DNA from: JAKVCB01 sp963578605
GTDB lineage: Bacteria; Planctomycetota; Planctomycetia; Pirellulales; Lacipirellulaceae
Assembly (NCBI GenBank): GCA_963578605.1
Contig: CAUZEA010000005.1
Location: 35,936-99,935, forward strand
Length of the DNA: 64,000 bases
Reading direction: 5' to 3'
In this document: piece after piece, positions 52,640-62,284 of the stretch
Position numbering within the stretch: position 1 is the first letter of the stretch
How the letters are laid out: each line of letters begins with the position of its first letter
Notes under the pieces: model-generated
What the model was told of the DNA's origin: nothing
Databases searched by the model: none
Seen by the model: the letters and a program-made list of their open reading frames with translations, nothing else
Translations under genes and position numbers: made by a program

Positions 52640-53368
52640 ATGACCATGCAGTTTCGCTTAATGACCTACAACATCCATAAGGGAATTGGCAACGATCGCA
52701 AGTACCGCTTAGAGCGCATTGAGGATGTGGTGCGGGGTTATAACCCCGACATTATTTTACTCCAGGAAGTCGACGATGGGGTACCGCGGTCTCGGCATGA
52801 CTGCCAGGTTGATCGACTGGCCAGCGATTTGGGCTACGCTCACCAGGCGTTTCAGCGCAATGTCCATTTAAAAACAGGTCATTACGGCAACGCTGTATTG
52901 AGCCGATTCCCGCTGAGTCAAGTTGAGCACATCGACCTCACAGTGCCTTTGAAAAAACGTCGTCAAGCGTTGGTTGTGCGCTGCGAACAACACTTCGAGG
53001 GACATGTGCGCAGCTTTCTGGTGGCAAATCTGCATCTCGGCCTGGCTGGGTTTGAGCGCAAAATTCAGCTCCGGCGATTGCTGCGCAGCAATCGTGTGGT
53101 CCACGACCAACGTCTGTCGATGATCCTTGGCGGAGACTTCAATGATGTATGGGGAACGCTTGAAAAAAACATTCTGCAACCGAAAGGATTTCGGTCGGCT
53201 GGCATCACGATTCACACTTTTCCGGCAAAGCTCCCTCTGCGTTCGCTCGATCAGATCTTTTACACCGGTAAACTTGAAGCGTATCATACCTTCGCCGTGC
53301 ATACGCAACTTGCCCGACAAGCTTCAGATCACCTCCCCCTGGTAGCCGACTTCAAGTGGACGGGTTAA
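52640..53368 (+). CDS. Endonuclease/exonuclease/phosphatase (EEP) family hydrolase
   Basis: 242 residues from ATG 52640 (52646 also possible). The metal and catalytic motifs of the EEP fold are in order: MTYNIHKGIG near 8, IILLQEVDDG near 40 with the Glu ligand, GNAVLSRFPL near 83, FLVANLHLGLAG near 127, ILGGDFNDVWG near 158 and the C-terminal SDHLPLVADF near 230. It should cleave phosphodiester bonds, in nucleic acid or phospholipid-type substrates. Its last 13 bases overlap the possible start of the cardiolipin synthase gene. The same order, EEP gene then PLD-type synthase, occurs in E. coli ybhP-clsB, which favours a lipid-linked role. No signal peptide. Confidence 0.88.
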   Translation: MTMQFRLMTYNIHKGIGNDRKYRLERIEDVVRGYNPDIILLQEVDDGVPRSRHDCQVDRLASDLGYAHQAFQRNVHLKTGHYGNAVLSRFPLSQVEHIDLTVPLKKRRQALVVRCEQHFEGHVRSFLVANLHLGLAGFERKIQLRRLLRSNRVVHDQRLSMILGGDFNDVWGTLEKNILQPKGFRSAGITIHTFPAKLPLRSLDQIFYTGKLEAYHTFAVHTQLARQASDHLPLVADFKWTG

Positions 53369-54885
53369 CCGAGAACATGATGTCTCTATTGGCTGCTGGG
53401 ACCCTTCTAGCCAAGACTGGCGATGCGCCCCACACGGATCAATGGTGGACAACCGTACTGGTAGTCGGACACGTCACATTGCAACTCGCACTGGCCCTGC
53501 GAGTCATCATGCGTCGCCGCAGTGTCGGCGAGTCGTTATCGTGGATCATGGTGATTTTTGTTTTTCCGGTAGCGGGTCTGATTGCCTATCTTCTGGTGGG
53601 AGAGCTTCGTTTGGGATATCGTCGTGCACGACGATTTGAAGCGTTATTCGACCCGGTTCGAGAATGGCTCGATGAGTTACCGCAACAATTCCGCGTCAAC
53701 TGGACCGATGTGGAAAACGAATTTTCACCGTTGGCACATCTGGCGAGACGTTCATTTGGAATGCCCGCTCTGTCAGACAATGAGGTGGAGCTGCTCGCAA
53801 CCTGGAACGCCGTATTTGATCGACTGATCGAAGATATCAACGCTGCTGAACATTTGTGCCACCTTCAGTTCTACATTTGGCAGACAGGTGGTCGAGCCAA
53901 CGAAGTCGCCGAAGCCCTGCTCCGCGCAAAAGCCCGCGGCGTATGCTGCCGGATTCTCGTCGACTCCCTGGGAAGCCGCAATTTCTTGCGCGGTAAAATC
54001 TGCCGTGAAATGCGACAAGCCGGTATTGAAATCTACGGGGCCTTACCGGGAGGGGGCATTCGCATGCTCTTCGTGAGGTTTGATATGCGCATGCACCGCA
54101 AGGTCGTCATCATCGATGGCACAATTGCCTACACGGGCAGCCTCAACATGGTCGATCCGCGATTCTTCAAGCAGCAATCCGGAGTCGGCAACTGGGTAGA
54201 TGCGATGGTTCGCATCACCGGTCCGGCAGTCGAAGCACTCACCATCACGTTCCTGGGCACCTGGTATGTGGAGTCAAAAGCGGATCTCGCCGAGTTGCGG
54301 AAGCAAGCCAAGATTCATCCGACATCGCGATCTGGCAAAACTATTCTCCAGGTGCTCCCCTCTGGCCCCACGTTCCGCAGAGACGCAATTGAGAATTTCT
54401 TGTTGATGGCGATTTATTCTGCACATGAACAAGTGATACTCACCACGCCCTACTTTGTTCCCAGCGAATCACTACGTGTTGCCCTCATGACTGCGGTCCA
54501 GCGGGGTGTCGAAGTTATCCTGGTTGTGCCGGACAAAGTCGACTCGTTGTTGGTTCGCTTTGCAAGTCAGGCATTTAAAGCCGATTTACTGTCTGCAGGT
54601 GTGAAGATCCTACAGTTCCAAGGAGGCCTGCTCCACACCAAAAGTATCACGATCGATAAAAAGTTCAGCCTGTTTGGTTCGCTGAACCTGGATCCGCGCA
54701 GCTTCCGGTTGAATTTCGAAATCTCTCTGGCGATTTTTGACCAACAGGCTACAAACGCGATTCATCAATTGCAGCAGTCTTATATTGACCGTTCCGAGAT
54801 GATGGACTTGGATGTCTGGAATTCCCGCTCCATCCCGCAACGCTTCGCCGAAAACGTGGCGCGACTTATGGAACCGCTGCTTTAA
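53356..54885 (+). CDS. cls: Cardiolipin synthase, phospholipase D superfamily
   Basis: About 509 residues from ATG 53356; ATG 53377 and 53380 are alternatives that avoid most of the overlap with the EEP gene. Two N-terminal membrane helices (about 28-46 and 58-78, with GESLSWIMVIFVFPVAGLIA) anchor it. Two HKD motifs are intact: HRKVVIIDGTIAYTGSLNM near 246 and HTKSITIDKKFSLFGSLNLD near 427. The domain order and length match bacterial cardiolipin synthases, which join two phosphatidylglycerol molecules (or PG with PE) at the inner membrane. Coexpression with the EEP hydrolase is likely. Confidence 0.93.
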   Translation: MDGLTENMMSLLAAGTLLAKTGDAPHTDQWWTTVLVVGHVTLQLALALRVIMRRRSVGESLSWIMVIFVFPVAGLIAYLLVGELRLGYRRARRFEALFDPVREWLDELPQQFRVNWTDVENEFSPLAHLARRSFGMPALSDNEVELLATWNAVFDRLIEDINAAEHLCHLQFYIWQTGGRANEVAEALLRAKARGVCCRILVDSLGSRNFLRGKICREMRQAGIEIYGALPGGGIRMLFVRFDMRMHRKVVIIDGTIAYTGSLNMVDPRFFKQQSGVGNWVDAMVRITGPAVEALTITFLGTWYVESKADLAELRKQAKIHPTSRSGKTILQVLPSGPTFRRDAIENFLLMAIYSAHEQVILTTPYFVPSESLRVALMTAVQRGVEVILVVPDKVDSLLVRFASQAFKADLLSAGVKILQFQGGLLHTKSITIDKKFSLFGSLNLDPRSFRLNFEISLAIFDQQATNAIHQLQQSYIDRSEMMDLDVWNSRSIPQRFAENVARLMEPLL

Positions 54886-55355
54886 TTTCCGCGGTTGTAC
54901 TTCAGGTGTGGTGCTGCCCAAAAATTGTGTTCCCGCAACCCACCACCTTCCTCCTGGCCCTGGCCGCTGTGCCGCCTGGCATGCGGCACAGGTAGCGGGA
55001 CTTTCCTCGCACTATTTTCGGCACATCCTAAGGTACGCTGCGGGCAAAAGGGATACGGAGGATTGACGGCCGTAAAAGTCATAGTTATCCTGTTATTCTA
55101 CTGGTAGTTAAATAGTTTGACATTTCCTCATCAGATACCGCTAATTTAGTTCCTTCAACGACATCTGGAACCTTCTCCCCGCAGTTGCCTGTTGGCAGTG
55201 GGGAATTCGGGAGCATCCGATTGTCGTTTTTTATTGGAGCCATTCCAAAATTAAGAATTGGCAACGTTGACTTTTCGTAACCAACCGCAAGTAAAACTCC
55301 CCGAAGGCGGATTGAAATTCTTAGCAGTTGGTCGCTATTCACTGGGAGAGCACTA
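54886..55355. other. Intergenic region, nothing recognised
   Basis: 470 bases, AT-richer toward the right end. A GGGAGAG ribosome site for the next gene lies just before 55356. A TTGACT at about 55269 could be a -35 box, but no good -10 sits at the right distance. Confidence 0.45.
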
Positions 55356-56360
55356 ATGCGCAGATTCACACTGTCGCTGCTTGGTGTGCTTGTTATTCAA
55401 ACTTGTTCTACGTTCGCAATTAATATTAATTCGTACGTCTATTACAACGACAATGGTCAGATTCAGAATATCGGCAAGCAGGTTGAGAACTATTCAAGTA
55501 CCAACGAAGTTTTCCTTAAGACCCTGACAGTTGGCGTAGATGGTGCCGTTAGCACACCAGTGCATTTAGATTATCCAAGTCAGTGGCGTAATGCGACTTT
55601 ACCCCAACCGTATCCAAAATTCACGGCGCTGATTGATTCTCCCCCTCTCCCCAACAATACGGATTTTACAGTCGACCCCTCAAACGCAGTTAAAGAGAGC
55701 ATGACCGGCTGGTCTTCGGCTACAAATTTCGATGGAAATATCACCGTTGATGCTGAATTTGAAAACACTCAGTATCAACAGACTACCACTGTGATTCCGA
55801 CAAACCTCCAAAACCTTCTCACCTCGATGCGTGAACTGGCAAACAACGATTCACGGGGATTTAGCTTCTATCTTAACCCTAAATATCTAGATCCAAATCG
55901 GTATATTAAAAATGCCAATCTCAACGCTCAGACGGTAGCAAATCTACTTGGTAGTGAAACGTCAAATTACGTGATATTTCCCACCTATATTGACGGTGGA
56001 GGCCTCGCAAACGCAACGTCGTTTCAGCGGTCAATCACGACCGCTGAAAATAATAATCTCAGGTATCGCTTAGATCTCAACATCCAGGATGACACCACTA
56101 CATTTGCAACAGCAATGGGTTATTTAGCAGATCCTTTGGCTCAAGGCTGGCAGGGTTTTACTGCTTGGAGTTTCAGCAATAACACCTCACCAGTTCCCAC
56201 AGCCAACATGATTGCAAATTTAAAGACGCTGAAAAATTTTACAGGCGAAGAACCGCCGGTCGTCCCCGAACCGGGTACGCTGCTGCTTGCTCTGTTGGGT
56301 CTGGCTCTCTTACCACGCCGTTGTAGAAAAGAGGGGCGGCGGCAGGTCTGGGTATCATAA
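55356..56360 (+). CDS. PEP-CTERM sorting domain protein
   Basis: 334 residues, ATG 55356 with GGGAGAG about 7 bases upstream. The signal peptide is FTLSLLGVLVIQTCSTFA. The body is rich in Asn, Thr, Ser and Tyr. The C-terminus is a textbook sorting signal: VVPEPGTLLLALLGLALLPR followed by a basic tail. Such proteins are exported, then recognised by an exosortase and usually end up on the surface or in extracellular matrix. The middle (GFSFYLNPKYLDPNRYI, FTAWSFSNN) does not match a family I know. The gene is visibly more AT-rich than its neighbours, which may reflect its Asn-rich composition or transfer. No exosortase gene is in the window. Confidence 0.85.
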   Translation: MRRFTLSLLGVLVIQTCSTFAININSYVYYNDNGQIQNIGKQVENYSSTNEVFLKTLTVGVDGAVSTPVHLDYPSQWRNATLPQPYPKFTALIDSPPLPNNTDFTVDPSNAVKESMTGWSSATNFDGNITVDAEFENTQYQQTTTVIPTNLQNLLTSMRELANNDSRGFSFYLNPKYLDPNRYIKNANLNAQTVANLLGSETSNYVIFPTYIDGGGLANATSFQRSITTAENNNLRYRLDLNIQDDTTTFATAMGYLADPLAQGWQGFTAWSFSNNTSPVPTANMIANLKTLKNFTGEEPPVVPEPGTLLLALLGLALLPRRCRKEGRRQVWVS

Positions 56361-56458
56361 AAAGTATCACAAAATCCGAATTCTCCCGCCCACGGCAGGC
56401 GGACAGGGTATTGGCAGAGAACACAAACACAGGTGTTCATCACCTTTTCAAAAATTAT

Positions 56459-58924
56459 TCAAAGGCTTTTGATTGCCTCGAAATCAGGTTGTGGTGCGTG
56501 CCCAGCACCCCAGAAAGATCGGCCATCGACGACCTCGTTGACGGTGGGTCTCAACCATTTTCCAAAAGGTCCCAGCAGTATCGCCGGCAACAGAAGCAGG
56601 TCACCCGCCAATGCCGCCGCAAGCAAAGCGATCATCATTAAGGCAAACCGTTGGGCCGGAATGAAAGAGCTCATGGTATAGACCAACATGCCGAAACCGC
56701 AAATCAGTGTTGACTGCAACATCGCCCACCCGCAGTGGTCGTAAGCTTTACGTACCGCGTCACCCGCGTCGCGGCCAACCGCATATTCGCGTCGATACCA
56801 CGTCAAAAAGTGAAGCGTGTCGTCGACGGCGATTCCGAGTGCCACGCTGGCAGTCATCACCGATCCAATATCCACAGCAATGCCACACAAACTCGTAAAA
56901 CCGAACAATAGAACTGTGGGGAACAAATTGGGAATCATGACCACAAGACCTGCCACAAAACTGCGGAGGTACACCATCATCACAATCATGATCAACACGA
57001 GAGCCGTCGCAAAACTCTTGATCAAATCATGGAGCAATGCCTGTTGCGCCGCATAGGTCACCGGCATCGACCCGGTATAAACAACGGAAATACTCCGTGC
57101 CGGCAAGTGTGCGCTCGCCTCGTCAAGAATGGGATCGATGTGGTTGGCAAGTCGATCCAGAAACTCACCGTAGTCGATGTTACCAAGTGCTGGTACGCGA
57201 GCGCTAATCCTCCAAAACTGGGCATGACGCGTTTCGCGCATGCGCGACATTGCTATCATTCGATTTCGCAATCTCGACAGGTCCCAGATCGAAAGACCAA
57301 GATCCTCTTCTGATTCTCCGGAGCCCCCTGCAACGTCCGGAAAAAAAGTTGCGGCCGAAAAGACACCACCCACCCGGTCCATCCCCGCAATGCACTGATG
57401 CACATCTCGCACGAGATGCAACCGTGTCAGCGGTTCAATCCGCTCGTCCCGATTGATTTGTAACACCACTTCAATTGGCACGGTTGGGCCGAGATTTTCT
57501 TCCAGCCAGCGGTAGTTTTGCAGGATCTGACTTTTCTCCGGAAACATCACGCGAACGTTGACCGACGTCTTCAGGGTTGCCAATCCATAGAGACCAAGAA
57601 CCATCACGACAAGACAGCCCACCAACAAGCTGTGCTTGTACCTGCAAATGAGTCGGGTCACTCGCTCCGTCAAGCGCTCGGACAGGTGTGTCATCCATAC
57701 CCCCGCACCACCACGACGCGGCGAAACGGGCCAGATCTCCATCGCACCGGGTAAAATCAGAAAGAGCAGAGAGATCGTAGTTAGGATGCAAATCGACGAA
57801 AACACAGCAAACAGTGCAATTGCCGGGCTGTCGCTGGCCAACAAGGAGAGCAACCCCACCACGGTGGTCGCTGTCGCAATCACGCACGGCAAAGCGCCAA
57901 TTCGGATCGCCCGCCCTGCCGCACCCGCCTGCCCATGAAGGCGAACTTCGTCGTGGTAATAATTGACCAGATGGACTCCCGCCGAAACGGTCAGCACAAG
58001 CGTCAAGGGAGGCACCACAATCAGGATGGCATTCATGTTGGAGCCACACCAGGCAATCAGAGCAACGGCCAGCAACTGACCGAAAAGTGCAATTCCAAAG
58101 ACCACGCCCGTCAGTCGCCACGACCGCAAACAGAACAGACAAAGCAAGAACACAATAATATTGGAGGGGATTGCGTAGCGATCGGCAGAAGCAACGCTAT
58201 TGCGGTCAATCGTCATGCCATCAACCGGGCCCCCAGCCAGCACCACATCTTCGGGCGGCAACTGGCAAACATCTTGTACAATACGCTGCAGTAGATCGAT
58301 GGCTTCTGCCCGGCGGTCTCCCCCTGTTTGGCACAAATAAACCACGGCACAGCTTGTGCGACCGTCTGGTCCGACCAGAGAACCATTCAGCCGCCTGACC
58401 GCCTCCTCGCAGGTTAGCGTGAGGGGCGGGGCCATCAACTCGCGAACTGTATCGTAACCGGTAACAACTCGGGCAAAAAACTGCTGGCAAAGCTCAAACC
58501 GCTGCGGATCAGCAGACTCGGTCAGTTCATGGGATAATCGCGGTAATCGCTGGTCATCAATGTGGCAGTCGGGCCAACTCACGACCACCGCGTCCAGTTC
58601 CTGAAAACGCCAGACAAAACTCGCGTAATGCTTTTCGGCAGGCAGCTCCTGCGAAACCCACTCGCGCGGATTGTTGAACATCGAGGCAAAAGCACGATCT
58701 CGGGAGGCGTGACAAATCGGCAGCAACGAAACAACAATCAGAATGCCAATCACCATGCAAACAACGTAGCGACGGCGCTGCACAGATGGATCGACCGGTC
58801 CGCCGTTAAGCTTCAACCGGTCACCTGGTGATCTCGACACGGGAAAGAGAACAAGATAAAGGCAAGCAATGGCAACCAACCCAAAAGCGATCATGAACAT
58901 GTTTTGAACAATCTCAATTGGCAT
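56459..58924 (-). CDS. RND/MMPL family transporter
   Basis: 821 residues from ATG 58924. The N-terminus has two hydrophobic segments (MFMIAFGLVAIACLYLVLF near 9 and VVCMVIGILIVVSLLPI near 54). A periplasmic loop follows, then two membrane bundles near 250-395 and 640-795, the duplicated layout of MMPL/Patched-like proteins. Typical motifs are VVPPLTLVLTVSAGVHLVNY near 300 and SVALGIAVDDTLHFLTWYRR near 695, with the Asp pair used for proton coupling. Such proteins move lipids, hopanoids or hydrophobic compounds using the proton gradient. It is convergent with the PEP-CTERM gene and stands alone on its strand. No membrane-fusion or outer-membrane partner is adjacent. The cargo is unknown. Confidence 0.87.
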   Translation of the reverse strand: MPIEIVQNMFMIAFGLVAIACLYLVLFPVSRSPGDRLKLNGGPVDPSVQRRRYVVCMVIGILIVVSLLPICHASRDRAFASMFNNPREWVSQELPAEKHYASFVWRFQELDAVVVSWPDCHIDDQRLPRLSHELTESADPQRFELCQQFFARVVTGYDTVRELMAPPLTLTCEEAVRRLNGSLVGPDGRTSCAVVYLCQTGGDRRAEAIDLLQRIVQDVCQLPPEDVVLAGGPVDGMTIDRNSVASADRYAIPSNIIVFLLCLFCLRSWRLTGVVFGIALFGQLLAVALIAWCGSNMNAILIVVPPLTLVLTVSAGVHLVNYYHDEVRLHGQAGAAGRAIRIGALPCVIATATTVVGLLSLLASDSPAIALFAVFSSICILTTISLLFLILPGAMEIWPVSPRRGGAGVWMTHLSERLTERVTRLICRYKHSLLVGCLVVMVLGLYGLATLKTSVNVRVMFPEKSQILQNYRWLEENLGPTVPIEVVLQINRDERIEPLTRLHLVRDVHQCIAGMDRVGGVFSAATFFPDVAGGSGESEEDLGLSIWDLSRLRNRMIAMSRMRETRHAQFWRISARVPALGNIDYGEFLDRLANHIDPILDEASAHLPARSISVVYTGSMPVTYAAQQALLHDLIKSFATALVLIMIVMMVYLRSFVAGLVVMIPNLFPTVLLFGFTSLCGIAVDIGSVMTASVALGIAVDDTLHFLTWYRREYAVGRDAGDAVRKAYDHCGWAMLQSTLICGFGMLVYTMSSFIPAQRFALMMIALLAAALAGDLLLLPAILLGPFGKWLRPTVNEVVDGRSFWGAGHAPQPDFEAIKSL

Positions 58925-59173
58925 GCCGATGAGACTTCAGTGATCACTTGAGAAAATGATGACAGCCTTCTTCTCTAACAAGGACAAAGGACCAGCCTTT
59001 TGCAAAAAATTCCCTCCCTGAAGCTGCCACGCCCAATTGAATTACACTACCCGCAACACTGGCTAGCAATTATCGCTGACACAACCCGGGTAGGGTACAA
59101 AAGAAAGATGAGTTTGACCCGTATTGGTGCAGGGAGCACATCTTGCAACCGTTGCAGTCCATACGACCTGCCA

Positions 59174-59491
59174 TCACACGAACAACAGAGAAGGTCGACA
59201 AAACAGGTCACCTGCCCATCGCCGATCCTGGTTCAGCACGCCCCCCAACAGAATTTTATCACCTGCGACAACCCGTAGCACGGCTTTCAATTCCACGACT
59301 TGCCAGCAATCTTTTTCAAGTAGCGATCGATCCGCTTTGTGGACGAGCGGGGCGACCCGGTTACCCGCCACTGTGAAGACGAGCGATGCGATACTGCTGG
59401 TACCAACTCTCAACAACAGTTCCGTATCTCTCAATTCATGGGACACACGGTCCCCAGACAAGACGGGATCCCCATTGCCTTTGCTTGGCAA
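59174..59491 (-). CDS. Possible small protein, unknown
   Basis: 105 codons starting at TTG 59491, directly after an in-frame TAA and 13 bases after the stop of the Cys-rich gene on the same strand. AAGGG stands close before the start. The sequence looks like a real beta-rich protein: ELLLRVGTSSIASLVFTVAG, then VAPLVHKADRSLLEKDCWQV and AVLRVVAGDKILLGGVLNQD. There is no ATG and no signal peptide. It may be a small gene, the relic of a longer one, or a chance frame opposite a plus-strand ORF. I do not recognise it. Confidence 0.35.
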   Translation of the reverse strand: MPSKGNGDPVLSGDRVSHELRDTELLLRVGTSSIASLVFTVAGNRVAPLVHKADRSLLEKDCWQVVELKAVLRVVAGDKILLGGVLNQDRRWAGDLFCRPSLLFV

Positions 59492-59504
59492 TTACCCTTG
59501 CCAG

Positions 59505-60374
59505 CTACCGTGAAGCAGGATTCCAAGTCATTGCATCTTGCTCAGCCAGATCGCGGTCCACAGGTACGTTGTGTTGCATCGCGAAGGTCTGACGTTGCGT
59601 GGCTGCCGCCTGGTAGACCACTGTCTGTACTGGAAGCGAAATTCGGCGGGCTGTGCGGTCTGTAGATCGTTCAGGTTGTGGCGATGTGAACTCGGCAGGC
59701 GATTTTCCCTTATCAGTTCCCGCAGTTCCACTCACGTCGCGCGGCGGTTGATACAGATACGACTCCAGCTGAGATCGAGGTTGTAATACTTGTCGGTCAC
59801 CTGGGATGGAATACGAAGTTGGAACTGGCTGTGCCTGGCCGCTTGTGGGTTGAGGTACCGAAGTAGAACTACCTGGTGCATAAACCGTAGCTGCGGCGTA
59901 ACTCGCCTGACCAGCAGCCGGTCTCTGAGCATAAACCGCCAAGGACGGAATGCGGGCTCCGCAACTGCACGGACTGGAACCACAAGAAGAACATGGGGCC
60001 TGCCTGATCACCGGTCGCAAGGTGGTCTGCTGTACCGTCTGGCATGAGCAGGGATCACAGCCACAAGTGGTACAGCTGGCACATGTCGTGCACGGAGCAT
60101 ACGCAGCTACATAAGGTGCAGGCGCCGGGCATGAAGTCACCACCGTGGTCGGGGTGCGTCCCCACAACCAGTCACAAAAACGACTCAAACAACAACCACC
60201 ACCCGTAGGAACCCGGTAGGTTTGACAGGGAACAGGCTGACATACCTGACTGGTTACAGGAGAGTAGGTAACGGTGGGCACAGCGCAAGTGGTGCATTGG
60301 GCACTTGCTGGAACCGGGTGGAATGCGAAGGCCAATCCGATGCACACTGCTACGGAAAGTATTTTATAAAACAT
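59505..60374 (-). CDS. Secreted Cys/Pro/Gln-rich protein, planctomycete type
   Basis: 289 residues, ATG 60374, with GAGAGG about 5 bases upstream. The signal peptide is LSVAVCIGLAFAFHPVPASA, with cleavage before QCTTCAVPTVTYSP. The first half is dense in Cys (CTTCASCTTCGCDPCSCQ near 95; CSSCGSSPCSCG near 130). Between them sits GGGCCLSRFCDWLWGRTPTT, a segment seen in exported planctomycete proteins of this style. The second half is low-complexity, rich in Pro, Gln, Ser and Ala, with no Cys. Disulfide cross-linking in the cell wall or metal binding are possible, but no function can be assigned. The C-terminus has no sorting motif. Confidence 0.72.
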   Translation of the reverse strand: MFYKILSVAVCIGLAFAFHPVPASAQCTTCAVPTVTYSPVTSQVCQPVPCQTYRVPTGGGCCLSRFCDWLWGRTPTTVVTSCPAPAPYVAAYAPCTTCASCTTCGCDPCSCQTVQQTTLRPVIRQAPCSSCGSSPCSCGARIPSLAVYAQRPAAGQASYAAATVYAPGSSTSVPQPTSGQAQPVPTSYSIPGDRQVLQPRSQLESYLYQPPRDVSGTAGTDKGKSPAEFTSPQPERSTDRTARRISLPVQTVVYQAAATQRQTFAMQHNVPVDRDLAEQDAMTWNPASR

Positions 60375-61088
60375 GCAAACCTCTCATATTCCTCTAGGAC
60401 CAGGAAAAGTTGGGCTCTTGACTGCGACACCACTCCTGTGGAACTGATGACAGCGCAGTACCCGAGCGCAAATTCGATAACCAGATTCTCCGTCGTGGAC
60501 AGACCTTGACGGAACCGAACGACTATTTCGGAAAGGAATTGTCCGCTTGCCCCGTTCTTGGGAGGACCGTCAGGCTGAGCATCCACACCCAAAACCTGGA
60601 TTCTCGACCGCATGCACGTTTAACCCGCACATACGGTATAAACAGTAGCATCATGGCGAACTGATGATGCATGACCTCAACAACCATACCACCGAGATAA
60701 AGAAAGGCAAGTCGATTGCAAACTTTTACTGAAGTAGGCACCCTTTGGCCCGAGGTGGACTCTTGCCGAGAAGGAATCCACCCCCCTCTAAAGAAATAGT
60801 CGTCAGTAATCCAACCGTAGCTAGCTTAGACACCGCTCGTTTGTCAGCTGGTAGGCGGAGTGCTCACTCTACCCACAAACTTTTGCTCAGAAAATCACAA
60901 GCTGCAGCAGTCGTGGAAAACTCCGGGTAGATAAGAGGCATTCTGCAAAGACCAACAGCTGTGGGAAAGTACAAGTTGTGTGGCTGAGCCAATGCCACCC
61001 TTTGTCTCTGACCTTGACAGTAATAGGGGTCGATGAGATCCTCCCCGCCCTTGTCGATTTCCATCCTCTCTTTTAGCAGTGCTATCAG
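60375..61088. other. Long divergent intergenic region, nothing recognised
   Basis: 714 bases between the Cys-rich protein gene and corA. Short frames exist on both strands but lack start signals and composition. I looked for a magnesium-sensing leader before corA and saw no structure I could defend. Confidence 0.5.
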
Positions 61089-62249
61089 ATGTTCGAGAAA
61101 CGCCGTCCTGTGGCCGGAGCCCGACCAGGAACTTTATTGCTCTGCCCTCATTCGGACGCAATCGAAATCCGGGTGACAAGGTTCAACGACCAGCACGTTG
61201 ACACCGGGGTCTGTCAGTTGGTGAGTGACCTCTCGGAAGACGATCTCCACGATTATGTCTGGATTGATGTCTGCGGGGTAGGTGATGGAACGCAGTTAAA
61301 GCTGTTGGCAGAGCGATATCAGATCTCGCCGTTGGGAATGGAAGATTTGGTCAATGGTCCGCAGCGGCCCAAGGAGGAATTGTTTGAAAACCACCATTTG
61401 TTGATCACGCACGGACTGAGTCGGGATGAAACCGGAAAACCAATCATCAAACAGTTGGGACTGGTCGTGGGGAAAAATTATGTTCTCACGTTCCACCATG
61501 ATTGCGAAGAATTTCTGGAAACTATCCACCGGCGGCTGGAGAACCCCAAAGCGCGACTCCGACGAAACGGTCCCGACTATCTGGCCTATGCCATCCTTGA
61601 TGCTGTCGTTGACGGGTATTACCCCATCCTGGAAGACCTTGGGGAAACGATCGAATCGTTGGAGCAGGGCGCACTTCGCAACCCGCAACCCAAACTGCTA
61701 GCGAAGATTCACGTAACAAAGAACCAACTCGGCGTACTCCGACGTAGTGTTTGGCCCCAGCGCGAAATGGTTCAAGCACTACTGCTCGACGAAAGTCTGT
61801 TTATCAGCGACAAAACAAGGGAGTTTCTGCGTGACACACTCGACCACTCTTCCCAGGTAGCCGACATCGTCGATATGTACCGCGACTCAACGAGCAGCCT
61901 GGTCAATACTTATATGTCCGCCATCGCACACCGCAGCAATGAAATCATGAAGGTCCTGACCTTGATGACCAGCGTCTTCGTACCGCCGACTTTCATAGCT
62001 GGCGTCTACGGAATGAATTTTATCGATATGCCAGAGTTGAAAGTCTCGGGAGCTTACCCTGTAATTCTCATCCTGATGGTATTCATGATCGCGGGCATGT
62101 TATGGTTCTTCCGTCGTCGGGGTTGGTTGGGGAGCGAGCCTATTTCAGATGAAGCAGTCACAAACAAGTCCAACCACAAAGCTCGGGCCATAGTTCTCAA
62201 CCACGACCAGGACGAGCTGGACGGTTCGGTGCGGCAAGCTGCGGCATGA
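61089..62249 (+). CDS. corA: Magnesium/cobalt transporter CorA
   Basis: 386 residues. The N-terminal two thirds is the cytoplasmic alpha/beta domain (SPLGMEDLVNGPQRPKEELF near 85, NYVLTFHHDCEEFLETI near 129) and a long helical stalk. Two C-terminal membrane helices follow, and the pore signature YGMNF is at about 306 in FVPPTFIAGVYGMNFIDMPE. The second helix is PVILILMVFMIAGMLWFF. CorA is a pentameric Mg2+ channel of the inner membrane that also passes Co2+ and Ni2+. A C-terminal tail of about 35 polar residues (ISDEAVTNKSNHKARAIVLN) extends beyond the usual end. It is convergent with the MscS-type gene, 35 bases away. Confidence 0.94.
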   Translation: MFEKRRPVAGARPGTLLLCPHSDAIEIRVTRFNDQHVDTGVCQLVSDLSEDDLHDYVWIDVCGVGDGTQLKLLAERYQISPLGMEDLVNGPQRPKEELFENHHLLITHGLSRDETGKPIIKQLGLVVGKNYVLTFHHDCEEFLETIHRRLENPKARLRRNGPDYLAYAILDAVVDGYYPILEDLGETIESLEQGALRNPQPKLLAKIHVTKNQLGVLRRSVWPQREMVQALLLDESLFISDKTREFLRDTLDHSSQVADIVDMYRDSTSSLVNTYMSAIAHRSNEIMKVLTLMTSVFVPPTFIAGVYGMNFIDMPELKVSGAYPVILILMVFMIAGMLWFFRRRGWLGSEPISDEAVTNKSNHKARAIVLNHDQDELDGSVRQAAA

Positions 62250-62284
62250 GACCGCTAGGGTCATTCGATCAGCTGCGCCATCAT

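Noticed and set aside
60523..60741. 72-codon minus-strand frame in the gap before corA
   Set aside because: No start signal and no recognisable pattern; not enough to call a gene.
60375..61088. Magnesium riboswitch before corA
   Set aside because: No set of paired helices resembling the known magnesium leaders could be drawn; the call would be a guess from gene identity.
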